IMG/VR virus record: IMGVR_UViG_3300002835_000418
Location: 1 to 40,700 of that record
Source: a virus
Length of the DNA: 40,700 nucleotides
Strand: one strand, 5' to 3'
Made by a program: the position numbers and the translations under genes. Positions 8,675 through 16,985 of this stretch are shown one piece after another. The stretch's first letter is position 1. The number at the start of each line of letters is the position of its first letter. The notes under the pieces were generated by a model, which ran no database searches, had not been told where the DNA came from, and saw nothing but the letters and a program-made list of their open reading frames with translations.

Positions 8675-9322
8675 ATGGCCTTTGATACGAGTATAGAAAA
8701 TTTAATTATTGAAGAGAGTTCAAAAAATAAGATAAACAACATCTTACATATTGGTGCTTGTTTAGGTGAAGAGATTATTTTTTACGAAAGGTTAAATCCA
8801 AAAAAAGTTTATTGGTTCGAACCAAATCCAAAATTATTAGAAGAACTTACTAAAAACGTAACAAATCAAACATTTGAGAGTTTGGTTTTTCCTTATGCTG
8901 TTAGTAATAAAAAAGGTACTTCAGAGTTTAATATTATTGAAAATACAACCAAAACAAATCCTGGTTGTTCTTCATTACAAAATTTAAAAATACACGCCGA
9001 TTTATACAAAGACATTACAAAGGTTGATACATGTAATGTTGAAACAATTAACATTGATGAATTCTTACTTGAGAATAATTTAGAATCAAATTTTGATTTG
9101 GTTAGTTTAGACACTCAAGGTCACGATTTTGAAATATTAAATTCAAGTGATGTTATATTCAACGCTAAAGTAATTGTTATTGAAACGGCTGAAGTGGAAC
9201 TTTACGAAGGACAAAAGGTTGATACCGAAATTGATGCTCTTTTAGAATCTAAAGGATACTATAAACGATACTATCATGAATTCCATTCAGTATGGGGAGA
9301 TAGTTTATATTTTAAAAAATAA
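8675..9322 (+). CDS. FkbM-family methyltransferase
   Basis: This 215-residue protein fits FkbM-type S-adenosylmethionine methyltransferases. NILHIGACLGEE (about 21-32) is the SAM-binding loop, VYWFEPNPKL holds the acidic residue after strand 2, YAVSNKKGTSEFNI is the typical FkbM segment, and DLVSLDTQGHDFEIL near 147-161 matches the conserved D-x-Q/E-G-x-E/D block. FkbM enzymes O-methylate hydroxyls, often on sugars. In this setting it could cap or decorate the glycan made by neighbouring enzymes. The family is fairly sure, the substrate unknown. Confidence 0.82.
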   Translation: MAFDTSIENLIIEESSKNKINNILHIGACLGEEIIFYERLNPKKVYWFEPNPKLLEELTKNVTNQTFESLVFPYAVSNKKGTSEFNIIENTTKTNPGCSSLQNLKIHADLYKDITKVDTCNVETINIDEFLLENNLESNFDLVSLDTQGHDFEILNSSDVIFNAKVIVIETAEVELYEGQKVDTEIDALLESKGYYKRYYHEFHSVWGDSLYFKK

Positions 9323-9323
9323 T

Positions 9324-10151
9324 ATGAAAAATTTAATTTCATGTAACCTTATGGGTGGACTCGGTAATCAATTATTCGAGGCGGCTCATGCATTAAGTCA
9401 AGGATGGAAACACAATAGAGAAGTTGTATTCATCCCAAGATCTTGGACCCCAGGTCAAGGAAATGGAACTGAAAATTATCTAAGCAACGTGTTTAGAAAA
9501 CTAAACTTTGTGGAAAATTTAGACGGTTTTACTCGTGTAACAGAAGGTCCTTTTGAATATAGTGAAGTAAACCCTGTTGAAGAAAATACCGTATTTGACG
9601 GATATTTCCAAAGCACAAAGAATTGGTTTGGATACGAAGATAAAGTTAGGGAAATGTTTGAGCCACCAAAAGAATTAGTCGATGAGTTTTACGCAAAATA
9701 CCCTCAGTTAAATAATTCAGAAACACTTTCCCTTCACGTAAGAAGAAGCGAGTATCTTCAATACCCTGAAATACATCCAACAATTACAAAAGAATATATT
9801 GAAGAGGCATTAAAAGTAATTGGAAACTATTCAACAGTATTTGTTTTCAGTGATGACCATCAATGGGTAAAAGATAACCTTAACTTTCCATCTGTAATTT
9901 TTGTAAATGAAGATACTGATTGGAAAGAATTGTATCTGATGGGACTTTGTAAGAATCACATAATTTCTAACTCTACTTTCTCATGGTGGGGTGTATTCTT
10001 AAATAAAAATAAAGATAAAAAAATAGTTTGTCCTTCTCGTTGGTTTGGTCCAAGAGGTCCGAAGGCTGACGACATTTACGAATCATATTGGAACACAATC
10101 CCTTGTGATTGGATTGAGGGCGGCAAATTAATGCCGATTAAGAATGATTAA
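9324..10151 (+). CDS. alpha-1,2-fucosyltransferase-like, GT11
   Basis: This 275-residue protein closely follows family GT11. MGGLGNQLFE at 10-19 is the family's N-terminal signature, LHVRRSEYL (137-145) matches the GDP-fucose-binding HxRRxDY motif with E in place of D, and ISNSTFSWWG (214-223) is the conserved C-terminal motif. GT11 enzymes move L-fucose from GDP-fucose onto galactose, usually in an alpha-1,2 link. The ATG at 9324 is chosen over an in-frame ATG at 9276 because it directly follows the previous stop and begins the family's first strand. It overlaps the next gene by eight bases. GDP-L-galactose is a possible alternative donor. Confidence 0.88.
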   Translation: MKNLISCNLMGGLGNQLFEAAHALSQGWKHNREVVFIPRSWTPGQGNGTENYLSNVFRKLNFVENLDGFTRVTEGPFEYSEVNPVEENTVFDGYFQSTKNWFGYEDKVREMFEPPKELVDEFYAKYPQLNNSETLSLHVRRSEYLQYPEIHPTITKEYIEEALKVIGNYSTVFVFSDDHQWVKDNLNFPSVIFVNEDTDWKELYLMGLCKNHIISNSTFSWWGVFLNKNKDKKIVCPSRWFGPRGPKADDIYESYWNTIPCDWIEGGKLMPIKND

Positions 10152-10770
10152 TACAAATCCTAATAACGAGATATGTGACATATCCCATATTCAAGGTACT
10201 ATAACAATTAATAAGTATAATTTAATTGGTGATGTTATTGAATTTGGAACTTTTACAGGAGGGAGCACAAAAACCTTGTCATCAGTATTTCCTGATAAAA
10301 CAATATTCACAATTGACCATTTTCAAGGATTGGAACAGACTAATAAAAACGTACCAAGTGATAGTGATTGGATTGAAAGAGCATTTGCTTTGGACAATCC
10401 ATTATATGTTGATAACCATAATGTTCCTAAATCTATTGATGAAGTTAAACAAAGATTCATAGGTCATGATAACATCAAAATGATTATATCCGATGTTCAC
10501 AAATTAACAATACCATCAGACTATGGTATATCTAAAATTGCAATTTGTAACATTGATGTTGATATCTATGAACCAACAGTTTCTGCATTAGAATTTTTAA
10601 CTAAGTGTGAATGGTCAGAAGTGTTTATAAGATTTGATGATTGGCACGGTGGTGAACCAGAATATGACCAACATGAAAGATTAGCCCTTTCAGAGTGGAT
10701 CGAAAAATATAACTATAAATTTGACATCACTCATGGCGGACATATTGGTGGTGTTTATGTAAAACGATAA
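10144..10770 (+). CDS. class I SAM methyltransferase, TylF/Methyltransf_24-like
   Basis: This 208-residue protein has the features of small O-methyltransferases related to TylF. DVIEFGTFTGGSTKTLS at about 29-45 is the SAM-binding loop, KTIFTIDHFQG has the acidic residue after strand 2, and ICNIDVDIYEPTVSALEFL near 137-155 holds the metal-binding aspartates. FDDWHGGEPEYDQ supplies the second acidic cluster seen in metal-dependent sugar O-methyltransferases. It probably methylates a sugar hydroxyl in the same glycan. The family call is good; the exact target is not known. Confidence 0.8.
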   Translation: MINTNPNNEICDISHIQGTITINKYNLIGDVIEFGTFTGGSTKTLSSVFPDKTIFTIDHFQGLEQTNKNVPSDSDWIERAFALDNPLYVDNHNVPKSIDEVKQRFIGHDNIKMIISDVHKLTIPSDYGISKIAICNIDVDIYEPTVSALEFLTKCEWSEVFIRFDDWHGGEPEYDQHERLALSEWIEKYNYKFDITHGGHIGGVYVKR

Positions 10771-10782
10771 AAAAATAAAAAA

Positions 10783-11616
10783 ATGGAAAAAGTAAAAATT
10801 AGAAAAGTATCAGATTGGTGGGGAGAATATGACTGCTCATCAAACAGAAATATGCCAAAGCATTTTCAATGGATATCAAGAGAAACTCAAGACCCACATA
10901 AAATTAGTGTGTATGTTGATAACTACATCAAGGATTGGGGATTTAGAGACGGAGGTTCAGATAAAATTGGTTGGTTATTAGAATCACCACAAATGAATGA
11001 AGGAACAATTAAAGTTCTTACAGAAGATTTGGAAAAAACTAGATCACATTACAAAATGATTTTCACTTGTATGGATGAGTTATTAGCATTAGGTGAACCA
11101 TTTAAGTATTGTTTAACTAACGCAGCTCCTTGGATTTGGGAAGAGAATAGAATGATTCACCCAAAAACAAAACTTGTGAGTATGATTGCATCAAACAAAG
11201 GATGGTTAAGAGGTCATCAAAATAGACTTGAATGGGTTGAAAAATTAAAAGGTAAAGTTGACTTATACGGAACTGGTCGTGAGTTCCAATTGAAAGATAA
11301 AGAAGATGGAATCAAAGATTATATGTTTTCAGTTGCAATTGAAAACGATAATTCTGATGTATATTTTACAGAGAAACTCACCGATAATTTTGTTATGGGT
11401 ACGGTACCTGTTTATTATGGATCAAGAAAGGCAGTCGAAAAATATTTTGATCCAGCAGGAGTTATTTTCTTAGAGGACGATCCTAATTTAGAATCTTTAT
11501 CTGAAGAAAAATATCGATCAATGCTTCCCGCAATTGAGAGAAACTTCCAAACAGCAAAGAACTTCCAAACTTCGGAAGATTATATGTGGGAAACTTATTT
11601 AAAAGATTTAATATAA
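10783..11616 (+). CDS. alpha-1,3-fucosyltransferase-like, GT10
   Basis: This 277-residue protein carries the C-terminal catalytic pattern of GT10. MFSVAIENDNSDVYFTEKL (181-199) corresponds to the family's F-x-E-N-x(n)-Y-x-T-E-K motif, followed by GTVPVYYGS (206-214). The preceding part has the expected small-domain features, including KLVSMIASNKGWLRGHQNR (130-148), the S-N-x(n)-R-x(n)-L block. GT10 enzymes add L-fucose in alpha-1,3 or alpha-1,4 linkage from GDP-fucose, as in Lewis-type structures. No membrane anchor is present. It follows a methyltransferase gene by 12 A-rich bases and directly precedes a GT23-like gene. Confidence 0.85.
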   Translation: MEKVKIRKVSDWWGEYDCSSNRNMPKHFQWISRETQDPHKISVYVDNYIKDWGFRDGGSDKIGWLLESPQMNEGTIKVLTEDLEKTRSHYKMIFTCMDELLALGEPFKYCLTNAAPWIWEENRMIHPKTKLVSMIASNKGWLRGHQNRLEWVEKLKGKVDLYGTGREFQLKDKEDGIKDYMFSVAIENDNSDVYFTEKLTDNFVMGTVPVYYGSRKAVEKYFDPAGVIFLEDDPNLESLSEEKYRSMLPAIERNFQTAKNFQTSEDYMWETYLKDLI

Positions 11617-12453
11617 ATGACTTTTGAAAGTTCATATATTCCTGAAACAAAAACTTATAGATTAGTAAGAGACTCTGGTTTATATGCTAATCTTTGTTTT
11701 GCAGTTTACGAAATCGTCAGGTATACTATTCAAGGTCATAAAATAACAAACGTAGAATTGTTTTTATACGAGTACGAAAACAACAAGGATTTTTACACTG
11801 ATTTATTTATAAACAAAGGATCAAATTTTTCATTAGATCACATCAGTCATGAAGAAAAAAATAGTTTTTTACTAGATTGTAAACCTAGTCACTTTGGGTT
11901 AGGTCAAGATTTTGGAAAAATAAATTTCAAAATTACTAACGAAGTAATAAATTCTTTTTTTAGACCAAATGAAACTGTAATCAAGTATTATGAAATGTTA
12001 AAAAGAAATAATAACGTCGATGTTGATAATACAATATTTCTTTGGGCAAGAAGGACTGATAAAATTTTTGAATCTATAATTCCAAAAACAGAAACATACT
12101 TAGACGTAATTAAAAAAAATTACAAACCAGGAATGACCCTGTTATTACAAACTGACGACCGATTTGTAATAGAGGACTTCAAAAAAAGAAAAGTAAAATT
12201 TAAAATCTTGAAGGAAATTCCTGTATCTCAATCATCTAAACCGTTTCACACAGGATTGTCATCTGTTTCCGATGAAGATTTCAAAAAAGTATTTGGTATC
12301 ACAAAGAAATTACACTTGATACAAATTCTTTGTCTTTCTTTACTTGGAAAAGACTGTTCTTGTAGTATAATTTATCCTGGAAACCCAACAACATACATAC
12401 CGTTGACAAAAGGGAGTTTCCATGAAATTTATTTATTTAAACCTAAAAAATAA
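11617..12453 (+). CDS. putative GT23-like (NodZ/FUT8-type) fucosyltransferase
   Basis: This 278-residue protein has no strong family signature, but two segments resemble the GDP-fucose-binding part of GT23 and protein O-fucosyltransferase folds. FLWARRTDKIFES at 141-153 compares with the H-V-R-R-T-D-K block, and TLLLQTDDRFVIEDFKK at 174-190 compares with the strand plus TDD block that follows it at a similar spacing. A YLDVIKKN helix sits between them, as in that family. The leading histidine is replaced by alanine. It sits directly after the GT10 gene, which raises the likelihood. It could instead be another GT-B protein or a degenerate homologue. Confidence 0.45.
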   Translation: MTFESSYIPETKTYRLVRDSGLYANLCFAVYEIVRYTIQGHKITNVELFLYEYENNKDFYTDLFINKGSNFSLDHISHEEKNSFLLDCKPSHFGLGQDFGKINFKITNEVINSFFRPNETVIKYYEMLKRNNNVDVDNTIFLWARRTDKIFESIIPKTETYLDVIKKNYKPGMTLLLQTDDRFVIEDFKKRKVKFKILKEIPVSQSSKPFHTGLSSVSDEDFKKVFGITKKLHLIQILCLSLLGKDCSCSIIYPGNPTTYIPLTKGSFHEIYLFKPKK

Positions 12454-12458
12454 AAAAT

Positions 12459-13274
12459 ATGAAATATCTAGTACTTGGCTCAGCAGGGCAAATTGGTGCG
12501 GAACTTTGTAAATTCTTAAAAAAAGAAGGTCACGAAGTTTTAACGTTTGATATAGAAGACGATTCTATACAAGATTTAAGAATTAAAGGAATAGTTGACT
12601 CTCTTGTGAGTCAGTCAGACTTTGTAATGTTTTTAGCATTTGATGTAGGAGGTTCAAGATACTTGAAGAAGTATCAACACACTTATGATTTTATAGATAA
12701 CAATGCAAGACTTATGGTTAACACATTTGATGCATTAAAATCATATAGAAAACCTTTCATCTTCGCATCTTCTCAAATGTCTAATATGTCGTATTCTCCT
12801 TATGGAATTGCAAAGGCTTTAGGCGAATCTTACACAAGATCATTAGGTGGTATCACAGTTAAGTTTTGGAACGTTTATGGGCCTGAACATGACTTAGAAA
12901 AGTCTCACGTAATCACTGACTTTATTTTAAAGGCTAAAGATTATGGAAATATCACAATGATGACAGATGGAACAGAAGAAAGACAATTCCTTCATGCTGA
13001 AGATTGTTCAAATGCATTAATGATTCTTTCTCAGAAATATAATGAGATAAGTAGAGATCAAGAATTACACATCACAAACTTTGAATGGAATACAATCTTA
13101 GAGGTGGCTGACATCATTAAAGAAAGATTTCCTTGTAAAATATCCCCATCAAAAGAAATAGATACTGTTCAACTTAATAAAAGAAATGAACCAGACCCTT
13201 ACATCTTAAATTTTTGGAAACCAAAGATTTCATTAAAAGAAGGGATAAATAAAATTATTAATGAAATAATATAA
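12459..13274 (+). CDS. NAD-dependent sugar epimerase/dehydratase, SDR family
   Basis: This 271-residue protein is an extended short-chain dehydrogenase/reductase acting on nucleotide sugars. MKYLVLGSAGQIGAEL gives the GxxGxxG NAD(P) site (7-13), FASSQMSN is the catalytic serine strand, and YGIAKALGESY supplies the YxxxK pair. FWNVYGPEH is the typical sugar-SDR turn and RQFLHAEDCSNAL matches the RDFxHVxD block. It is somewhat shorter than typical 4-epimerases (about 310-340 residues). It probably interconverts a nucleotide sugar used nearby. Epimerase, dehydratase or reductase activity cannot be separated by eye. It overlaps the next gene by one base. Confidence 0.8.
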   Translation: MKYLVLGSAGQIGAELCKFLKKEGHEVLTFDIEDDSIQDLRIKGIVDSLVSQSDFVMFLAFDVGGSRYLKKYQHTYDFIDNNARLMVNTFDALKSYRKPFIFASSQMSNMSYSPYGIAKALGESYTRSLGGITVKFWNVYGPEHDLEKSHVITDFILKAKDYGNITMMTDGTEERQFLHAEDCSNALMILSQKYNEISRDQELHITNFEWNTILEVADIIKERFPCKISPSKEIDTVQLNKRNEPDPYILNFWKPKISLKEGINKIINEII

Positions 13275-13879
13275 TGGAAAATTATTTAATGGAGTTAATG
13301 AACCGTACATTAAAAACTAAAAATGATGGGGAAACACAATACTTTGAACACGTACTAACTTTTTTTTCAATAGCGCTTCAAATGAAAAGTAAAAAAATTT
13401 TAGAGCTTGGTGTAAGAAGTGGTGGTTCTAGTTATCCGTTTTTACTTGCTTGTAAAGTATTAGGAGGTCATTTAACTTCAGTAGATATTGCTAGTAGCGT
13501 TTGGAAAGCTCCACCAGATTTAGCCGAACATCAAACATTCGTATTATCCGACGCAATAGAGTTTTTAACAAATAATACTGAAAAATATGATTTAATTTAC
13601 GTTGATGATTGGCACAGTTACCCTCACGTTAAAAGAGAATTAGAAGAGATTGACAGAGTTAGTGATGAAAACACAATAATTTTATTACACGATTTGATGG
13701 GAAATTCTGAACCGAATTATTGGAGTCCAATAGATTATGATGAAAATGGTGAGTGGGGACTTGGTGGTCCTTATAGAGCGGTTGAAGAATTAGATAAAGA
13801 AAAATGGGAGTGGATGACCATTCCTACCAACCATGGTTTAACCATATTAAGAAAAAAAGGAAAAGTAATAACTAAATAA
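13274..13879 (+). CDS. class I SAM methyltransferase
   Basis: This 201-residue protein looks like a Methyltransf_24/CmcI-type methyltransferase. ILELGVRSGGSSYPFL (38-53) is the SAM loop, GHLTSVDIASS has the acidic residue after strand 2, YDLIYVDDWHSYPHVKREL (about 105-123) is the D-D-x-H block of this group, and TIILLHDLMG follows as strand 5. It is the third methyltransferase in the island and lies between the two epimerase genes. A sugar or sugar-linked hydroxyl is the likely target, by context. Confidence in the fold is high and in the substrate low. Confidence 0.78.
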   Translation: MENYLMELMNRTLKTKNDGETQYFEHVLTFFSIALQMKSKKILELGVRSGGSSYPFLLACKVLGGHLTSVDIASSVWKAPPDLAEHQTFVLSDAIEFLTNNTEKYDLIYVDDWHSYPHVKRELEEIDRVSDENTIILLHDLMGNSEPNYWSPIDYDENGEWGLGGPYRAVEELDKEKWEWMTIPTNHGLTILRKKGKVITK

Positions 13880-13880
13880 C

Positions 13881-14975
13881 ATGAAAAAAATAGTGGTATT
13901 AGGTGGAGGTGGATTCATCGGAGGACACCTCGCGAAAAGATTAAAAGAAGAAGGTAATCACGTTAGAATTTGTGATATTAAAAAACACGAATATTTCTTT
14001 CAAGATGAAATATGTAACGAATTTATTTTGGGTGATTTAACAGATCCTAAGGTCGTTGACACAGTTATCGAAGAGGGTGTTGATGAAGTTTATCAATTGG
14101 CCGCTGACATGGGTGGAGCTCTTTATATCTTCACCGGTGAGAACGATGCAAACCTTATGCACAACTCAGCAACAATCAACCTAAACGTATCAAGAGAATG
14201 TGTTAAGAAGAAAGTTGGAAAAGTGTTCTATTCATCATCAGCTTGTATGTATCCCGAACACAATCAGTTGGATCCATCAAATCCAAACTGTGAGGAAAGT
14301 TCAGCATACCCTGCAAATCCAGATTCAGAGTACGGATGGGAAAAATTATTCTCAGAGAGAGTATTTTTAGCTTATCATAGAAACTATGGTTTAAATGTAA
14401 GAATCGCAAGATTCCATAACATCTTCGGTCCACAAGGTACTTGGAAAGGTGGTAGAGAAAAATCACCAGCTGCGATGTGTAGAAAGGCAGCAGAATCTAA
14501 AGACGGAGATATCATCGAAGTATGGGGTAATGGACTTCAAACAAGATCTTTTTTATACGTTGAAGAATGTGTGGAGGCTGTTTTACGTTTAATGAAATCA
14601 GATTTTACTGGTCCTGTTAATATTGGATCAGAGGAAATGGTTACAATTAATCAACTTGCGGGAATGACAATTGCCATCTCTGAAAAGAATTTAGAAATTA
14701 AAAACATTGACGGAGAGGAATTTATTCAAAAATATGGATTCAAATGTCCTCTTGGTGTTAAGGGTAGAAATTCAGATAATAATTTATATCGTGAAAAAAT
14801 TGGGTGGGAAGTTAGTCAACCATTATCAATTGGATTAAAAAAGACATATCAATGGATTAAAAGTCAGGTAGATCAACTTGAAAAAGAAACTCCTTGGATT
14901 TACGAAAGTCCTGATGGAGGAACTACGGTATACAAACGATCTCCTATGTCAACAGAAAAAATAAAAGTAAAATAA
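13881..14975 (+). CDS. GDP-mannose 3,5-epimerase-like protein
   Basis: This 364-residue protein aligns by eye with GDP-mannose 3,5-epimerase, known best from plants, which makes GDP-L-galactose (and GDP-L-gulose) from GDP-D-mannose. GGGGFIG (8-14) is the NAD site. AADMGG (74-79), SSSACMYPE (118-126, with C122), YGWEK (151-155, Y151 and K155) and RFHNIFGPQGTWKGGREK (177-194) are the distinctive blocks. LQTRSFLYVEECVEAVLRL and VNIGSEEMV continue the match, and VKGRNSDN lies near the end. The length agrees with the family. The product would suit the neighbouring fucosyltransferase-like enzymes, since L-galactose differs from L-fucose only by a 6-hydroxyl. Confidence 0.85.
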   Translation: MKKIVVLGGGGFIGGHLAKRLKEEGNHVRICDIKKHEYFFQDEICNEFILGDLTDPKVVDTVIEEGVDEVYQLAADMGGALYIFTGENDANLMHNSATINLNVSRECVKKKVGKVFYSSSACMYPEHNQLDPSNPNCEESSAYPANPDSEYGWEKLFSERVFLAYHRNYGLNVRIARFHNIFGPQGTWKGGREKSPAAMCRKAAESKDGDIIEVWGNGLQTRSFLYVEECVEAVLRLMKSDFTGPVNIGSEEMVTINQLAGMTIAISEKNLEIKNIDGEEFIQKYGFKCPLGVKGRNSDNNLYREKIGWEVSQPLSIGLKKTYQWIKSQVDQLEKETPWIYESPDGGTTVYKRSPMSTEKIKVK

Positions 14976-14980
14976 AGAAT

Positions 14981-15361
14981 ATGATATCAATTCCAGTTAG
15001 TGTTGGAGAAATGATTGATAAATTATCAATACTCCAAGTCAAAAAAATTAAAGTAAGTAATGAAGAAAAATTAGAATTCATCAATAAAGAATTTGAATTG
15101 TTATACAATCTTTCTTCAGAATATCTCAATAATCTAGAAATAGAATTAATCTATTCCAAATTAATTTTGGTTAATACGAATTTATGGGATATCGAAGACA
15201 AATTAAGGATATTGGAAAAAGAAAAGAAATTTGACACCGAATTTATTGCTTTAGCAAGAAAAGTATACTTCACTAATGATGAAAGATTTAGATTGAAAAA
15301 TGAAATCAATTTATTAACATCTTCAGAAATTAGAGAAATTAAAGATTACGTCAAATATTAA
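14981..15361 (+). CDS. DUF6165 family protein
   Basis: This 126-residue protein matches the pattern of DUF6165. It begins ISIPVSVGEMIDKLSILQVKK, has NTNLWDIEDKLRILEKEKKFD in the middle, then FIALARKVYFTNDERFRLKNEIN, and ends SSEIREIKDYVKY. The family is small, helical and cytoplasmic, of unknown function, and in bacteria it is often found with surface-polysaccharide genes. It closes the first block of the glycan island here, six bases after the epimerase gene, which fits that association. The family name is given from memory of its signature. Confidence 0.7.
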   Translation: MISIPVSVGEMIDKLSILQVKKIKVSNEEKLEFINKEFELLYNLSSEYLNNLEIELIYSKLILVNTNLWDIEDKLRILEKEKKFDTEFIALARKVYFTNDERFRLKNEINLLTSSEIREIKDYVKY

Positions 15362-15378
15362 CAATTAAAAACAATCGA

Positions 15379-16113
15379 ATGGGAAAAACAACAAGGAGAG
15401 TACCAGCTACTCAACCTTCAAATGTGGAGAGAATCGTTAAAACAAAAAAAGAACAAATTTGTTCAATCATAAAAAGAAAAACAAAACAAAAATTTTTATC
15501 GGAAAGTCAGAAAGAGTATTACGAAAAATTAGAACTAAATCAGATCACAATTTGTTCGGGTCCTGCAGGTGTTGGTAAAAGTTACATAGCAATGAAAGGA
15601 GCGGTTGATTTACTAAGTGATCCAGATTCTCCTTATGACAAAATTATAATTGTACGACCAGCAGTTGAGGCTGAAGAAAAACTTGGTTCACTTCCTGGTA
15701 ACGTAGAAGAAAAGTTAGACCCTTACATCTTTCCATCATATTATCTATTAAATAAAATAATCGGTAAAGAGGCTCGAGAAAAATTAAAAGATATTGAAGC
15801 AATTGAAGTTTTTGCATTAGCTTACATGAGAGGAATGAATATTGATAATTCAATCCTTATCTTTGAAGAGGCTCAAAACTCTACACCAAGTCAAATGAAG
15901 TTATTGTTAACAAGAATTGGTTTTAATTCTAAATTCTTTATTTCCGGTGACTTAGAACAATTCGATAGACATAAAGATAAAACACAAACAGGACTTTGGG
16001 ACGCAATGAAAAAATTCAGAGATTTACCAAGTGTTGGTGTACATGAATTCGGTGATGGTGATGTGGTTAGAAACCCTCTTATTACACAAATTTTAAAAAG
16101 ATACGAAGAATGA
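15379..16113 (+). CDS. phoH: PhoH-like ATPase
   Basis: This 244-residue protein is a PhoH family P-loop ATPase, common in marine and large phages. Walker A is GPAGVGKS (61-68), followed by the family-specific IIIVRPAVEAEEKLGSLPG (89-107). Walker B is ILIFEEAQNSTPSQMK (159-174), and SKFFISGDLEQFDR is the sensor-like block with the S/T-G-D motif. The basic N-terminal 40 residues precede the core. Family members are linked to RNA metabolism and, in bacteria, to phosphate stress; the phage role is unsettled. It overlaps the next gene by four bases. Confidence 0.93.
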   Translation: MGKTTRRVPATQPSNVERIVKTKKEQICSIIKRKTKQKFLSESQKEYYEKLELNQITICSGPAGVGKSYIAMKGAVDLLSDPDSPYDKIIIVRPAVEAEEKLGSLPGNVEEKLDPYIFPSYYLLNKIIGKEAREKLKDIEAIEVFALAYMRGMNIDNSILIFEEAQNSTPSQMKLLLTRIGFNSKFFISGDLEQFDRHKDKTQTGLWDAMKKFRDLPSVGVHEFGDGDVVRNPLITQILKRYEE

Positions 16114-16712
16114 GAATAGGAATTGAAATGAATGGGGTTTTAAGGGACACTATCCTTAAATTCAGACAGTTATATGAGAAATTTAATATAGACCTTACGC
16201 CCGAATTAGAGGAGGGTGAGGAACCTGTATTTAAGTATGAAGTCATAGAACCAATAGATTCATTAGATTTATTAAACCATTTTACATTTCCGTCAAAAGA
16301 TGAATTTTATTCTTTTATGTATGAAGAACATCCGATGGAAATATTTGGTCACTCTCCTTCAGTTGAGATGTCGACAATGAATGATTTAAATGAATTCTAT
16401 TATGAAATGAGAGATAATCATGATATTTCGATTGTATCTGATGAAATAGGTAAATCAAAACCGGCCTCTTTATTTTTCTTATCTAAGTTTGGATGTTTAA
16501 TTGAAAAAGTTAAATTTTATTCAGAATCAACAATAGATTCTATGTGGAATGAAATTGACGTTTTACTTACGGCAAATCCTAACTTACTTTTAAATTGTCC
16601 AAAGGATAAAAAAGTTATAAAATTTGAAACAGAATATAATAAACAAGTTGATTCTGATCTAAGTATTACTACACTTAAAGAACTTAAAAACAAATTGGAG
16701 GAGATTTTATGA
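16110..16712 (+). CDS. degenerate HAD/5'-nucleotidase-like protein
   Basis: This 200-residue protein looks like a HAD-fold protein that has lost its catalytic residues. The start RIGIEMNGVLRDTILKF matches the position of motif I (D-x-D-G-V-L), but the nucleophile aspartate is E and the second is N. Later segments fit the rest of the fold: DISIVSDEIGKSKPASLFFLSK resembles motif II/III with a lysine, and EIDVLLTANPNLL stands where the motif IV acidic strand lies. It may bind a nucleotide or protein without hydrolysis. It overlaps PhoH upstream and a small gene downstream, each by four bases. This is a fold-level guess. Confidence 0.45.
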   Translation: MRIGIEMNGVLRDTILKFRQLYEKFNIDLTPELEEGEEPVFKYEVIEPIDSLDLLNHFTFPSKDEFYSFMYEEHPMEIFGHSPSVEMSTMNDLNEFYYEMRDNHDISIVSDEIGKSKPASLFFLSKFGCLIEKVKFYSESTIDSMWNEIDVLLTANPNLLLNCPKDKKVIKFETEYNKQVDSDLSITTLKELKNKLEEIL

Positions 16713-16984
16713 TTGAAGTGATGGGAGAAAATTATTACATCGATTTAGATGAGATTGAAAAATACGTTGATATGACAGACCCGATAGAATTTAGTGGGTC
16801 TTCTGAAATGAAAATCAACATTATAAAATACGAAATGGTTAAACTATTGATTGAGGTTATATTAGCTGAAGATCTTGAACCGATAGATAACTTAGGATTG
16901 AAAAAAAGTAAAATGAATGCAACAGTACCTTTTAAATTAGCATTCAATAGTCTATTAAATAAAAAAATTATCAAACATTTCTAA
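16709..16984 (+). CDS. hypothetical small protein
   Basis: This 91-residue acidic protein is not recognised. It is mainly helical, with MKINIIKYEMVKLLIEVILAE as its most ordered segment, and has no membrane or signal features. It overlaps the HAD-like gene by four bases and ends one base before the next glycosyltransferase gene, so it is probably translationally coupled with both. It may be a small partner of one of these neighbours. Confidence 0.55.
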   Translation: MIEVMGENYYIDLDEIEKYVDMTDPIEFSGSSEMKINIIKYEMVKLLIEVILAEDLEPIDNLGLKKSKMNATVPFKLAFNSLLNKKIIKHF

Positions 16985-16985
16985 A

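Noticed and set aside
9276-9323. An earlier in-frame ATG for the GT11 gene
   Set aside because: It lies within the end of the previous gene. The ATG at 9324 directly follows the stop and starts the family's first strand.
11617-12453. Confident alpha-1,6-fucosyltransferase assignment
   Set aside because: Only two motifs match and the leading histidine is changed, so it is kept as a tentative call.
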